A DNA stretch of 64,000 nt from the NCBI RefSeq assembly GCF_003667525.1, contig NZ_RCUW01000002.1:124001-188000 (forward strand), in the 5' to 3' direction. Shown in pieces: positions 9,088 to 19,090 of this stretch. Under the pieces are notes generated by a model. That model ran no database searches. It had not been told where the DNA came from and saw only the letters and a program-made list of their open reading frames with translations. Position 1 is the stretch's first letter. Each line of letters begins with the position of its first letter. Source of the stretch: Mycetocola_B reblochoni. Its GTDB lineage: Bacteria > Actinomycetota > Actinomycetes > Actinomycetales > Microbacteriaceae. The position numbers and the translations under genes are program-made.

Positions 9088-10461
9088 GTGACGTCGTCGT
9101 CCAAGAACATCGCCGTGGTGCTCGCCGGAGGCGTCGGCGAGCGCGTGGGCCTCGGCATCCCCAAGCAGCTGATCCGCATCGCGGGCAAGCCGATCATGGT
9201 GCACACGCTGGAGACCATCAACGACCACCCCCGCATCGACGAGGTCATCGTCATGATGCACGAGGACTCCATCCCCGAGCTCGAGAAGGTCATCGACCGC
9301 GACCGGCTTCACAAGCTCAGCCGCACCCTGCCCGGCGGTGCCACCCGCAACGACACCACGCTGCGCGCCCTCGACGCCGTCGGCGCCGACGACACGAAGG
9401 TGCTCTTCCACGACGCCGTCCGCCCCTTCATCGACGACCGCATCATCGACGACTGCATCGACGCGCTCGACGACTACTCCGCCGTCGATACCGCGATCGT
9501 CTCCGCCGACACCATCATCCGCGTCGACGCCGACGACTGCATCGACCAGATGCCGGCCCGCGCCGTGCTCCGCAGGGGCCAGACCCCGCAGGCATTCCGC
9601 GCCGGGACGATCAGGGCCGCCTACGCCAAGGCCGCGGAGGACCCGGACTTCGCCGCGACCGACGACTGCGGCGTCGTGTTCAACTACCTGCCCGGCACGC
9701 CGATCAAGGTGGTCGAGGGCAGCTCCGAGAACATGAAGGTCACGGAGGCGATCGACATCGCCTTCGCCGACAAGATCTTCCAGATGCGCAAGAAGGGCGT
9801 CGATGCGGACACCGTCGACCTCGCGGACCTCGCCGGCAAGCGCGTCGTCGTCTTCGGCGGCTCCTACGGCATCGGGCTGTCGATCGCGGAGGGCTTCGCC
9901 GAGAACGGCGCCGTCGTGAAAACCTTCAGCCGCTCCGCCACGGGGACCGACGTGCGCTCCCGCAAGAGCATCCGGAAGGCCGTCGACGCGGCCGTCGCCG
10001 AGCTCGGCGGCATCGACATCGTCGTCATCACCGCGGGCGTGCTCACCATCGCCCCGCTGACCACCATCAAGAAGCGCGACATGGTCAAGACCATCAACAC
10101 GAACCTGCTGGCGCCCGCCATCATCGCGCGGGAGGTGTACCCCCACCTCGAGGCGAGCCACGGCGACCTCGTGCTGTTCACCTCCAGCTCGTACACGCGC
10201 GGGCGTGCCGGATACAGCCTGTACTCCGCGACGAAGGCCGGCGTGGTCAACCTCACCCAGGCGCTCAGCGAGGAGTGGGCCGACAGCGGCGTCAGCGTGA
10301 ACTGCATCAACCCGCAGCGCACCGCCACCCCGATGCGGACGGCCGCCTTCGGCGACGAGCCCGCCGACACCCTGCTCACGCCGGAGAAGGTCGCCGAGGC
10401 GACTGCGCGCACGGTGCTCAGCGAGCTGACCGGGCAGGTCGTCGACGTCACCGTGCGGTAG
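9088..10461 (+). CDS. Bifunctional IspD-like cytidylyltransferase / short-chain dehydrogenase (CDP-ribitol synthesis type)
   Basis: Two domains are fused in 457 residues. The N-terminal half (1-235) is an IspD/TarI-like nucleotidyltransferase with LAGGVGERVG (12-21) and FHDAVRPF (from about 107). The C-terminal half (250-457) is an SDR with a GG-S-YGIG nucleotide-binding turn near 256-262 and catalytic Tyr379/Lys383 in YSATK. The same order occurs in Haemophilus Acs1/Bcs1, where ribulose-5-phosphate is reduced to ribitol-5-phosphate and activated to CDP-ribitol. It would supply the TagF-like polymerases downstream. GTG 9088 is chosen because AAAGGA lies 8 nt upstream; GTG 9082 is too close to it. 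A strong hairpin follows the stop. Confidence 0.88.
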   Translation: MTSSSKNIAVVLAGGVGERVGLGIPKQLIRIAGKPIMVHTLETINDHPRIDEVIVMMHEDSIPELEKVIDRDRLHKLSRTLPGGATRNDTTLRALDAVGADDTKVLFHDAVRPFIDDRIIDDCIDALDDYSAVDTAIVSADTIIRVDADDCIDQMPARAVLRRGQTPQAFRAGTIRAAYAKAAEDPDFAATDDCGVVFNYLPGTPIKVVEGSSENMKVTEAIDIAFADKIFQMRKKGVDADTVDLADLAGKRVVVFGGSYGIGLSIAEGFAENGAVVKTFSRSATGTDVRSRKSIRKAVDAAVAELGGIDIVVITAGVLTIAPLTTIKKRDMVKTINTNLLAPAIIAREVYPHLEASHGDLVLFTSSSYTRGRAGYSLYSATKAGVVNLTQALSEEWADSGVSVNCINPQRTATPMRTAAFGDEPADTLLTPEKVAEATARTVLSELTGQVVDVTVR

Positions 10462-10477
10462 CTGGTCCCGCCTACGT

Positions 10478-10515
10478 GTCGGGCCCGTTCGCTCCCTGGA
10501 GCGGACGGGCCCGAC
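10478..10515. terminator. Bidirectional hairpin terminator between convergent genes
   Basis: Two 18-nt arms (10478-10495 and 10498-10515) pair with one G-U, around a very short loop. It lies between the stop at 10461 (plus) and the stop at 10535 (minus). No strong T-run follows. Confidence 0.65.
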
Positions 10516-10534
10516 AAGTTTCACGGCAATCGCG

Positions 10535-12349
10535 TCAGCTGATGGCGTACGGGATCCCCTGGATAAAAACTGTTGCACCCAATCGCGATGGAGCAGCCAC
10601 GCTAGTTATGCCACCAGTCCGGTCTACTGCTGTCCAGCGAGCGCGAGCCAGCAACCGCACCAGTCGCCGTGCGGCCACGCTGCGCTGAGCGAATACCATC
10701 AAACGATCGCCCCACGGAAACACTAGTTTCCTTCCCATCAAGATCTTCCCTTTGATCGGAGCGATGTCGGTCTCGACAAAACGAATCATCGGTGCACCCC
10801 CGGACCTATCGAGAGTGACCGTGAGGCGTGCGACCGTCAGCTCATAACCGGAAGCGACACGAGCAACCGTCATCACGCGACCATCCGCAGCGGTGTATGC
10901 CCTGGTGATCGTACTATCCCCAACCCGGAGCGGACGCTGCTGTGTGTACTGGAACAGCGCCGTAAAGCTATTGAGAACCCAACTCCCGCCGTTCAGAACA
11001 TTACCCGCTGAGGTTTCGAGACCGGTCAGCTCCACTTCAGATTCGACGACAAGGTCGAGATCTTGGTCGGGCCCCTCCAGAGTCTTGCTAGTGATCCTCG
11101 TGTCGAATGTCCAGGTCACCGGTTGGGAACGATGCCGAACTCCGAGTCGCACCGTCGCATCTTGAATATCCCGGTCTAAGCCAGCCACCTCGCGACCGAG
11201 AGCGCCCCGGACTGCCTCCGGGTACGCTCTGCGCAAGACCCCGGCCTCATCGCGATAGATCCCCGGTTTCCGCTCTCCCGAACGCCGCCACACGGTGCGG
11301 AGAGACAGTCTAACGCCACCTTGCGGCGTCGACCGCATTCTGGTCAGCGTCGTCCTGCCAACGACTTCCTCGTCCCAGGCCGCTATTTCACGCAACTCGG
11401 CGTTCTTCCGGGCACGCAAGAGAGTGCTGCGGTCGTGCAACGAACTCGCTAATAGGTCATCGAGATGGGGATCCAGATAGGGGATTGTGTGCGTATGAGC
11501 CAGCTCAACCAGGTGACTTAATTCGTCGTCGGTTTTCCGCGCAATGTGACGTGAGAAAAACCCGGCACCCCGAGAATGGTGCACATACAGCAACGCAGAG
11601 TCTCGCTGGACACTCCCGGCCTCGGTGGTTTCCGTAATCGTACGAAGCACGCGTTCCTGCCCCTTGAACCGCTCTTCGGGCTCCAGCACCACAGTCGAAC
11701 TAATACTCGCCTGCCCGCTCTGCACCCACACCGCGTATGGGGTGTCCGCCAGAATTGACACGACCGAAGCTTTAGCAAAGACGGCCATATTAAAGAGAGC
11801 ATCCTCAAACGGCACTCGCTCGCCGTTATCCAGGAAGCGCAACTGATGATCATTAAGGAACTGTCGCCGGTACAATTTGCGCGGATTAAGAGCCATCAGT
11901 GAAAAAGGTGCTAGCACATTACGAGCATTCGGCACGTTTTTCTTAAACACAGCCATCGACCAGGACGGAACCTCGGAGTGAGACTCTTTCGGGTTAACGA
12001 CATCAGAATTGTTTGATTTCCCAAACTCGTACGCAGCCCGCAGCGCATCCGGAAAAAAGACGTCGTCATCATCCATGATCGCCACATACTCACCTCGAGC
12101 AGCATCGATGCCCACATTTCGCGGCCGACACGGCCAACCCGAGTTATCGATCGAGATCACGTGCGTGTTGTCGAATGACGCGGCGAGCTCGTTCAAAATT
12201 TCCAATGTGGCGTCCGTCGATCCATCGTCAACATAGATCACCTCAAAATCACTCTGCGGGAGTGTCTGGCCTCGCAGTGATTCATCCAGACGGTGGACAT
12301 CATGCTGCGAGTTGTGAGTAGAAACAACTACGCTGACTTTCGGTTCCAT
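10535..12349 (-). CDS. GT2 glycosyltransferase with long unassigned C-terminal region
   Basis: The protein has 604 residues from the ATG at 12349. Residues 1-230 are a GT-A glycosyltransferase: VDDGSTD (D41-D42), SGWPCRPRN, then IMDDDD (93-96). Residues about 230-380 are mostly helical. The last 220 residues are beta-rich and match no family I recognise; they may be an accessory or polymer-binding domain. The SGWP-RN motif also occurs in the GT2 half of the broken TagF-like gene at 18088-21207, so both belong to one teichoic-acid-related subfamily. Third codon positions are visibly richer in A/T than in neighbours, suggesting recent acquisition. The open frame continues upstream to 12688, but that part looks non-coding. 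Confidence 0.83.
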   Translation of the reverse strand: MEPKVSVVVSTHNSQHDVHRLDESLRGQTLPQSDFEVIYVDDGSTDATLEILNELAASFDNTHVISIDNSGWPCRPRNVGIDAARGEYVAIMDDDDVFFPDALRAAYEFGKSNNSDVVNPKESHSEVPSWSMAVFKKNVPNARNVLAPFSLMALNPRKLYRRQFLNDHQLRFLDNGERVPFEDALFNMAVFAKASVVSILADTPYAVWVQSGQASISSTVVLEPEERFKGQERVLRTITETTEAGSVQRDSALLYVHHSRGAGFFSRHIARKTDDELSHLVELAHTHTIPYLDPHLDDLLASSLHDRSTLLRARKNAELREIAAWDEEVVGRTTLTRMRSTPQGGVRLSLRTVWRRSGERKPGIYRDEAGVLRRAYPEAVRGALGREVAGLDRDIQDATVRLGVRHRSQPVTWTFDTRITSKTLEGPDQDLDLVVESEVELTGLETSAGNVLNGGSWVLNSFTALFQYTQQRPLRVGDSTITRAYTAADGRVMTVARVASGYELTVARLTVTLDRSGGAPMIRFVETDIAPIKGKILMGRKLVFPWGDRLMVFAQRSVAARRLVRLLARARWTAVDRTGGITSVAAPSRLGATVFIQGIPYAIS

Positions 12350-12718
12350 AGAATCTCGCTTTATCACAATTGGGCCTGCCGCTGGATTTAAGTGTATGTT
12401 CCCGACTGGTTCTGGCTGCCACCGACACGGAGCACAATAACCATTGTGCCTCGTAAAACCTCGTCGATCGTGTGCCGATGGAACTCCGTGCGGGGATGCG
12501 CGATTGCGCGTCATGCGTGTCGAGGGCCTCGAACGAGTGCGCGTAGCGCCCCGGGGCCACCTGCCAAAAAACGCCGCCCGGGTCCCTGCGCGGCGCCCCG
12601 CCCGGCGCCAAACCAAAACCCCGCGATGTGCGCCGGCGCCCGTGTCGCCGCCAACAACTCGCCCCAGCTCCTCTACGAGTCCATCCACAGGGGGCGCACC
12701 CGACGTGCCAGCCGCGCG
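12350..12718. other. 369-bp intergenic region with a short perfect palindrome
   Basis: This gap lies between the starts/stops of two minus-strand genes. It has an AT-rich part (12350-12470) with a TACACT box about 30 nt upstream of the GT2 start, and a GC-rich part with CGCC/GGCG runs. Apart from the palindrome at 12432-12449 I see no gene, RNA or convincing terminator. Confidence 0.4.
12432..12449. promoter_or_regulatory. Perfect 7-bp inverted repeat upstream of GT2 gene (possible operator)
   Basis: GCACAAT, a 4-nt spacer and ATTGTGC form a perfect dyad 83-100 nt upstream of the ATG at 12349. The short spacer suits a dimeric repressor site better than a terminator. No cognate regulator is nearby. 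Confidence 0.3.
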
Positions 12719-15700
12719 CTATCGCTGGTCGGCAGCTTTACTCGCCCCTATCTCGAGCATCGCGTCAACGAGACGGCTAGCCGCTCTTCCGTCCTCAAGG
12801 GGCGTGAAGCGCTCCCGGAACTCCTTGCGCTCGTCAGAGCCGTGGAGTGCAGAGGCGGGCGGATCTTTGACCACCGAGGTCAGCGACGACAAGGTATCGA
12901 CGTGCGGGCCCGGCGCGGTGCCGTCATACGGGATGAAACCCTGCCGGTAGCTGAAGTAGCGGTCACGGTCGGGATCGAAGAACACCATAGGCTTATCCGT
13001 CAACGCGTAGTCGAACCGGAGCGACGAATAGTCGAGAACACCGATGTCCGACGCGAGGATGAGATCGTTGATGTCCGGATAATCCGTCACGTTGATGACC
13101 GTCGCAGGGACCTTGGTCCCCCGGCGGGCGTTGAACGGGTGCCCACGCAACAGCACGACGTAGCCCGGACCCAACCGCTTAGCCAGTTGGGCGTAGTCGA
13201 GAAGCGCCACCATATCGGCGCTCATATCGTCACCGGACACGTAGTCCCTAAACGTGGGCGCGTAAAGAATCGCGCGCTGGTTTGGGCCGATACCGAGCAC
13301 CCGGCGAGCGCGATCGCGTCGCTCCGCGTCGCCGCGAACCAGAACATCGTTTCTCGGGTACCCCAGCTCGATCATCTCGGGGAACTCCGTGCGTTCCGGG
13401 CGATAGAACGTCTGAAGGTGCTCACTGGCGTATGGGGCAGGAGAGACCAGGATGTCCCATTCGTCCGCCCGCCGGAAGAAGGACTCCTTTCTTTCGGCAC
13501 CGAAATCGAGTCGATCCCACCACTCACGCCCGTTGAATTTGAACGGATAACCGTGAAAAGTCTGGATAAGCGTCTGCTCATCCCGCTTGAAGAACCAGTC
13601 GGGCTGGTGCACGTTCACCATCACATACTGCGAAAGCGCGAACGCCTCGAAATACTCCCTGGTTCCCTCGACCACAGTCACTGCGCCGTCCGGGACCGGG
13701 ACCGAGCGGTCTCGCACCGCCCACACGCGTTCAATGTCGCTTCCACGTCTAAGTAGCTCGTTATGAACGGCGAGCGCGCTGTCGTTCGCGGCTTCGCTGT
13801 AGAGATTGCGGAACAGTATGGCCCGCCGCAGCGGTCGCCGTTCGTGCCGGTACTCGTCCTTCAGACGCCACTGATTTCCCCCGCCGCGCTCATCGGTGCG
13901 CCGATAAGGCTCGACGCCAAGCCGGACGGCTCGAGGTCCCGCCGATCCCCGCGAGGGACCGAACAGAACGTAGGAGTGTTCGCCGTCGTCAAACCTCACG
14001 GAGAGGGACTGGATGATCGCCGTTGCTGGCGAAAGCTCGACCTTGCCCGTCGCAGTCCGGAACATCACCGTGTAGTCCCCCGACTTCAACGGCCTGACCA
14101 CGCCGTCGGCTCCCGGTACGTTTCGCGGAATAACGAGCCGGACTGCCGTGTCAGAGACGCGCTCGATCGGAACGGGAAAGGTCAGCGAACCTGAGATGAT
14201 GGAGGCGGCAATGAGTCGTGTGCCGGGAACGAACGACGCGTCGACGACAAGCGCGTCGGGCGTCAGGCGCACCTCATCCGCGAAGACGCGACCGCGGTGA
14301 TGCCGCACCAGCACGTCTGCGGAAGTCTCCGTATCCGACAGCTCTCCGGTCGCGCGCGTCGTGTAGCGCGACACCACCTCAACGGCTTTCCCGTTTTGCT
14401 CCACGCCGGGCTCAATCGCGGCACGATGGTCTTTTCCGGCGGCGTCCCGAACCGTGACATTGTAGTTGTGCGTACAGCGGTCGGCCCCTGGCCGACGCGG
14501 CAGTCGGAACCGTGCGGTCCACGTTCCATCACCTACGGCACGGAGAGGAACATTCACTCGCTCAAGCCCGAAGCGGTCGCCGCGGTCCACGAGGATGAGA
14601 CGTTCCGGCTGCGCGGCAGCCACCAGGGAAACCGTGACGTCCTCACCATCGATCTTGGCGGCACGGACGACAAAGTCGCGCCGACTCTGCCTGATCTCCA
14701 GTTCGCCGCCCACGCTCCTGACGAACTCCGTTATAAGGCCCTGCTCGTTGAATCCCGGACGCGGAACGCTGGCATTCCCCCACAATCTCGCCGTCGTCGA
14801 GCGAGCAACACCGTGCCATCCCAGTTCAACGTGCAGCGCGAGTGTTCCTGTACCGGCCAGCGCTTCGAGGGGGAGATCAATCTCGATCGATGCATCCGAC
14901 ATGTCCGCATAGCGTCGCGTGTGACCGACGACATCACCGAGGCTCTCCCCCCGACGCACCTCGAGCGGGGTCCCCGTCCCTCCGCGGTGATCGACGAGAG
15001 CGGCCGCGAACGTGTAGTCGTTCCCTGCGATGCGGTTGATGTAGGCAATCGCCCGCAGGCGGTACAGGTCATCGTCGACGCGTTCCACTGACCGCACCTC
15101 GACGGTGGCCTGGGTCTCTGTGGCACTGAGCTCCATTGCAAATGGTGGTACCAACTGCTCGACAGCTGCGTATGGTGCGCCATCGGCGTGTAGTTCCGCG
15201 TTGGCCGCTCGAGCGGGAAAGTGGTCGGCGTGCCATCCGCCGTCTCGCAAGAAGCCTAGCGCCGCGTCTCGTTCGCCTGCGACGACCAGGCTGAGGAGCA
15301 CCTTTTTACGCGCATCGATCTGAGACCAAAGGCCCCGCTCCCCGGTGAGATCTACGAGCCCCTTGACCATGTGCTGGAACTCGGTCCATGCTTCGCCGCC
15401 GATGCCGCGCAGCTGGAGGAGGAACTCACCCATGTTGTTGTTGAGGACCTGTCGCAGGCGCTCGTCGTGGACTTCCTCACGGCCGGCCTCCCGAAGGATT
15501 TGCAGGGACTCTTGGACAGCGGCGCCGTGATCCCGGATGTTCCGCGGCTGAGTGATCTGCTGGGTGATGGAGGTCTGATCGGCCCGGATACGCCAGTTGA
15601 TACTGACCCGGCTAAGCACATCGAACGACCGCGCTGCCGTATACGCAGCCGTCGAGACGGCCTGGTCCTCGTAGAGCACACCCTGGGGAAACTGAAAGCC

Positions 15701-16348
15701 ACTGGCGTCCCAGAAGTCCCTACGGTACACCTTGCTCCATGCCACGGCGTTGACGAGAATGTCCGGGAACTCATCGATAGTTACGCCGAGCCGCGTCACC
15801 TGATGCGCCGATCGAATCCAAGGCGCGGCCGATGGGAATGTTCCGTTCTTTTCTCGCCGGTATGGCATAACAGCGAAATCCGACCCTGATTCGACAAGCG
15901 CTCCGATCGCGTCGGAGTAAGCGTGCCGGTCGACGAAATCATCTCCGTCGAGGAACGCAAGATACTCGCCGTTGGCAGCAGAGATACCGGTGTTTCGTGC
16001 CCCGCTCAGCCCCTGGTTCTTTTGCGAGATAACACGAATTCTTGGGTCGGAGCGAGCCATCTTCCGAGCAATATGAGCGCTCGCGTCCGGAGAACCGTCG
16101 TCGACGACGATGATCTCGATATTGCTGTAGCGCTGTTTACTCAACGAACCGAGCGTCTCGGCGATGTACGCCTCGACACCATACGCCGGAACGACAACGC
16201 TGAGCAGCCCCGCGCGGAATCGATCGGGACGCACCCCCATCCGGCGGCCGACTCCGATGGCCCAGTTCCTCGCCGCCCGGACGCTCTCACGCGCAGGCAG
16301 CAGACGGGGGTGTGCGAGTGCATCGTGCACTACGGCAGGCAGCTTCAC
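12719..16348 (-). CDS. GT2 - CDP-glycerol/CDP-ribitol phosphotransferase (TagF-like) fusion
   Basis: This 1209-residue protein starts at the GTG at 16348, which has AGGAG 5 nt upstream. Residues 45-280 are a GT2 domain: VVPAYG, VVDDGS (D83-D84), FLDGDD (134-137). The middle (about 280-820) holds helical and beta-sandwich segments. The last 380 residues are a glycerophosphotransferase domain: HGYPFK (H932), YAPTFRDY, LLRGHP, and DINDLILASD followed by DYSS (about 1105). TagF-like domains move polyol phosphate from a CDP-polyol to the growing teichoic acid chain. A GT2 fused to a TagF domain suggests a polymerase making alternating sugar and polyol-phosphate units (inference). No membrane helix is evident, so it probably acts at the inner membrane face. 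Confidence 0.9.
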   Translation of the reverse strand: MKLPAVVHDALAHPRLLPARESVRAARNWAIGVGRRMGVRPDRFRAGLLSVVVPAYGVEAYIAETLGSLSKQRYSNIEIIVVDDGSPDASAHIARKMARSDPRIRVISQKNQGLSGARNTGISAANGEYLAFLDGDDFVDRHAYSDAIGALVESGSDFAVMPYRREKNGTFPSAAPWIRSAHQVTRLGVTIDEFPDILVNAVAWSKVYRRDFWDASGFQFPQGVLYEDQAVSTAAYTAARSFDVLSRVSINWRIRADQTSITQQITQPRNIRDHGAAVQESLQILREAGREEVHDERLRQVLNNNMGEFLLQLRGIGGEAWTEFQHMVKGLVDLTGERGLWSQIDARKKVLLSLVVAGERDAALGFLRDGGWHADHFPARAANAELHADGAPYAAVEQLVPPFAMELSATETQATVEVRSVERVDDDLYRLRAIAYINRIAGNDYTFAAALVDHRGGTGTPLEVRRGESLGDVVGHTRRYADMSDASIEIDLPLEALAGTGTLALHVELGWHGVARSTTARLWGNASVPRPGFNEQGLITEFVRSVGGELEIRQSRRDFVVRAAKIDGEDVTVSLVAAAQPERLILVDRGDRFGLERVNVPLRAVGDGTWTARFRLPRRPGADRCTHNYNVTVRDAAGKDHRAAIEPGVEQNGKAVEVVSRYTTRATGELSDTETSADVLVRHHRGRVFADEVRLTPDALVVDASFVPGTRLIAASIISGSLTFPVPIERVSDTAVRLVIPRNVPGADGVVRPLKSGDYTVMFRTATGKVELSPATAIIQSLSVRFDDGEHSYVLFGPSRGSAGPRAVRLGVEPYRRTDERGGGNQWRLKDEYRHERRPLRRAILFRNLYSEAANDSALAVHNELLRRGSDIERVWAVRDRSVPVPDGAVTVVEGTREYFEAFALSQYVMVNVHQPDWFFKRDEQTLIQTFHGYPFKFNGREWWDRLDFGAERKESFFRRADEWDILVSPAPYASEHLQTFYRPERTEFPEMIELGYPRNDVLVRGDAERRDRARRVLGIGPNQRAILYAPTFRDYVSGDDMSADMVALLDYAQLAKRLGPGYVVLLRGHPFNARRGTKVPATVINVTDYPDINDLILASDIGVLDYSSLRFDYALTDKPMVFFDPDRDRYFSYRQGFIPYDGTAPGPHVDTLSSLTSVVKDPPASALHGSDERKEFRERFTPLEDGRAASRLVDAMLEIGASKAADQR

Positions 16349-16526
16349 GCGTCTCCTGTTCGATGTGTCAGGGGTTGGTGGTCGCCAACGCTCGCGACAG
16401 GGCGAAGACGTTGCCGTTGGCCAGCTTACTCCACGGTGAGGTCGCGGCACCGCAGCGGGTACCGGCGTATGCATTAGGAATCAACAACCCAGCCACCAGG
16501 CCGCCTCTGCGGAGGGAAGCAATTCC

Positions 16527-18041
16527 GTGACTGAGCCGGTAGGCTCACGCACCATGCCGACTCACAGGATCCTGATCCGCGCTCCCAAGGACCCGACGCA
16601 GACGCTTTCACTGGAAGCGAGTTTCGCCCACGGGCCCAACGGAGTTTTCGGCGCGAACAGCGGAAATCTGCTTTTCGCGGAGTCGGTGTTCCGGACCCTC
16701 AGTGTTCCGAATATCGATCTGGTGCCGGATTCTTTCACGACCGAGCGCACAGGCAGCGATCGCGCCCACGCATCCCGTATAAAGGATGAATTCAACGGAT
16801 TCGTCGTCCCCCTCGCCAACGCGTTTCGAGAGCAATTCCGCCCCGCGCTGAGACGGCTCACAACGGTCGTCACCGAGCTCGACATTCCGGTCACGGTAAC
16901 CGGGGTGGGAGCACAGCTGCCTTCAAGCGGCGATCTCAGCGGGGTGAGCGACGCCTTGAACGAGGACGTGCGCGCGTTCGTGTCCGCCGTGCTCGATCGT
17001 TCAGCCAGCGTCGGCGTGCGCGGGGAGATCACGAAGGACTACTTGGCATCGCTGGGCTTCGGCGACGACCACATCGACGTCATCGGTTGTCCCTCCATGT
17101 TTGACTTCCGCGGCAATGCCCCCACGATCGAGAAGAAGCTCAATAGCCTCAACCCGACGAGCAAGCTCGCGGTGAACATCACCCCGACCGTGCCGGGGTC
17201 GGCGGAGATGTTGCGGCGACACCACAAGCGGTTCACCGATATCGTCTTCGTCCCCCAAGAACACCGGGAGCTCGGGCTTCTGCTCTGGGGGGAACCGATT
17301 GCCGGATGGAACAAGGACCTGCCCGGCACGCTCGATCACCCCTACCACCACGACGGCCAGGTCCGGTTCTTCGTCGACGCCCGCACCTGGCATGAGTTCA
17401 TGGCTACGCGCGACTTCGCGTTCGGCACGCGCATCCACGGCAACATCGCAGCCCTCGCGGCAGGCACCCCGAGCGTAGTTCTGACCTTCGACTCCCGTAC
17501 CGCCGAACTCGCCTCATATCACGGCATGCCCGCTGAACCGGTGGGTCGAAACGGTATCGGTGAATGCACCGCAGAGTCCTTATTCAACCGCGCGGACTTT
17601 AGTGAGCTCAATACCCGGCGGCAGCCCACCTTCGAGCGCTGGATCGACTTCCTCGAAAGAAACGGGCTCCGTCATGTCCACCAGCCGGGAAACCAGAATG
17701 AGGCCTTTGACGAGAAGCTCCGCACCGCGCAACTCGCGCCTGCTGCTACGCCCGTGCGCTCCTCGAACGGAGCCGAGCTCGCGTCACGTCTTCGCTGGCT
17801 GTGTGGATCGACGAAGTCACCCGCGGCGGACCGTTACGTTCCCCCCTTCGCCCCGAAACCGATATGCCCGCCCAAGCCTTCCGATGACAGCGAGCTCGAG
17901 CAAGTGGTCCAGACGTTGAAGTACGAGGTCACGTCAGTCTCACGACGCGCCCGAGAAAACGACGAGTACATCTCTGCGCTTAGAAAACGAGCTGCGAAGC
18001 GTCTACTGAGCACACGTAGTCGCCGTTCGGGTCGCCCTTGA
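16527..18041 (+). CDS. Polysaccharide pyruvyl transferase family protein
   Basis: This 504-residue protein starts at the GTG at 16527, with GGAGGG 10 nt upstream; an ATG at 16554 is less well supported. Motifs include GANSGN near the start, VIGCPSMFD, and the family hallmark GTRIHGN (300-306) followed by ALAAGTPSVVL. Members use phosphoenolpyruvate to form pyruvate ketals on sugars of wall polymers and exopolysaccharides, giving a negative charge. Residues 400-504 are a Pro-rich linker and a charged, possibly coiled-coil tail. It stands divergent from the GT2-TagF fusion, so it probably modifies the polymer that fusion makes (inference). Confidence 0.88.
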   Translation: MTEPVGSRTMPTHRILIRAPKDPTQTLSLEASFAHGPNGVFGANSGNLLFAESVFRTLSVPNIDLVPDSFTTERTGSDRAHASRIKDEFNGFVVPLANAFREQFRPALRRLTTVVTELDIPVTVTGVGAQLPSSGDLSGVSDALNEDVRAFVSAVLDRSASVGVRGEITKDYLASLGFGDDHIDVIGCPSMFDFRGNAPTIEKKLNSLNPTSKLAVNITPTVPGSAEMLRRHHKRFTDIVFVPQEHRELGLLLWGEPIAGWNKDLPGTLDHPYHHDGQVRFFVDARTWHEFMATRDFAFGTRIHGNIAALAAGTPSVVLTFDSRTAELASYHGMPAEPVGRNGIGECTAESLFNRADFSELNTRRQPTFERWIDFLERNGLRHVHQPGNQNEAFDEKLRTAQLAPAATPVRSSNGAELASRLRWLCGSTKSPAADRYVPPFAPKPICPPKPSDDSELEQVVQTLKYEVTSVSRRARENDEYISALRKRAAKRLLSTRSRRSGRP

Positions 18042-19085
18042 TCGCGGCGTGACCACGGTTGAACCCTCGCCCCGGCCAAACCGAGGCTCAGCGCCGGAAC
18101 ACTTCCTCCCGCAATGCCGTGACGAAGTCACTCGCGTAGCTCCGTCGTGCGAACTCGCCCAGGTAGTAACGACGTGCCGCGAGCCGCGCAAGCCTACCGG
18201 TGTCGGTCACCGCGAGCTCATTGAGGACGCTCTCGAAGTTGCGCAGCTCCTGATCAACGACGTACAGGCTGCGGGACACGGGGAACGACTCCCGGAATGC
18301 CGCGACATCCGTATTGGCCGACACCATGGCCATGGGCTTCTCCGAGTACAGGTAGTCGGTCACGATACTTGAGACGTCGGCGATCATGGCGTCGGATCGA
18401 TTGAAGCAGTCGACGATCCCCATCTCGCTCTCAGCGATTCGCCCGAACAGGTGACCGCGATGAGAGGTTTCAGAGTCAGCTCGCAGCATCGCGCGGATTC
18501 GTTCCGCCGCTTGAGCGAGCTCAGGATTCCTCTCCGTGAAGCTATGCGGCCGGAAGATCACGGTCTTGCCTCGCGCGAGGAGGGCACCCACGATGGCTTC
18601 CCCCTGCCGGAGCGAACTGAAGTCGGAGTCACCGAAGAATCCCGCCCAGGTCGGCGCATAGAGCACCGTGTCGACCGAACTCTGCTTGGCCGTCTCGATC
18701 GCGGCGACCTGGGGCCGGCCGACGATGCGAACGAGTTCGCGCGGAACGCGGACGCCGTAGTGGGCGAAGCGGTCGACGGCGGCCTGACCCGCGACCATGT
18801 TCACATCGAACATGCGAAATGCCTTGCTCGCGCTCGCGGGTTTGTCACTGTCACCGTGGTTGATCTGGATCTGACGCAGATGGGTGAAGCGAATGTAGTG
18901 CGCGTTTTTCACCGCGGTGTTGACGTACACGATGGCGTGCAGGCTGGGCAGAATCGAGCGATCGACGTCGACGGAGTCGCCGATGTGGATCACGGGCAGG
19001 CCGTTCGTCGCGTCGGACATCGCTCTGACGTGCTGGTCATTGCGCACCACGATCGCAAACGGCAGCTTGGTTGCCCGGAGTGCGT

Positions 19086-19090
19086 CCCCC
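19086..19090 (-). other. Second frameshift point: G5 homopolymer (one G short)
   Basis: On the coding (minus) strand the run reads TGGGGGAC. Adding one G joins the helical segment to the phosphotransferase domain, giving GMWGDALRAT in one frame. Confidence 0.7.

Noticed and set aside
12350..12688. N-terminal extension of the GT2 protein up to 12688
   Set aside because: The extra 113 residues are Arg/Pro-rich, have no GT2 similarity and precede the natural family start at MEPKVSVVV.
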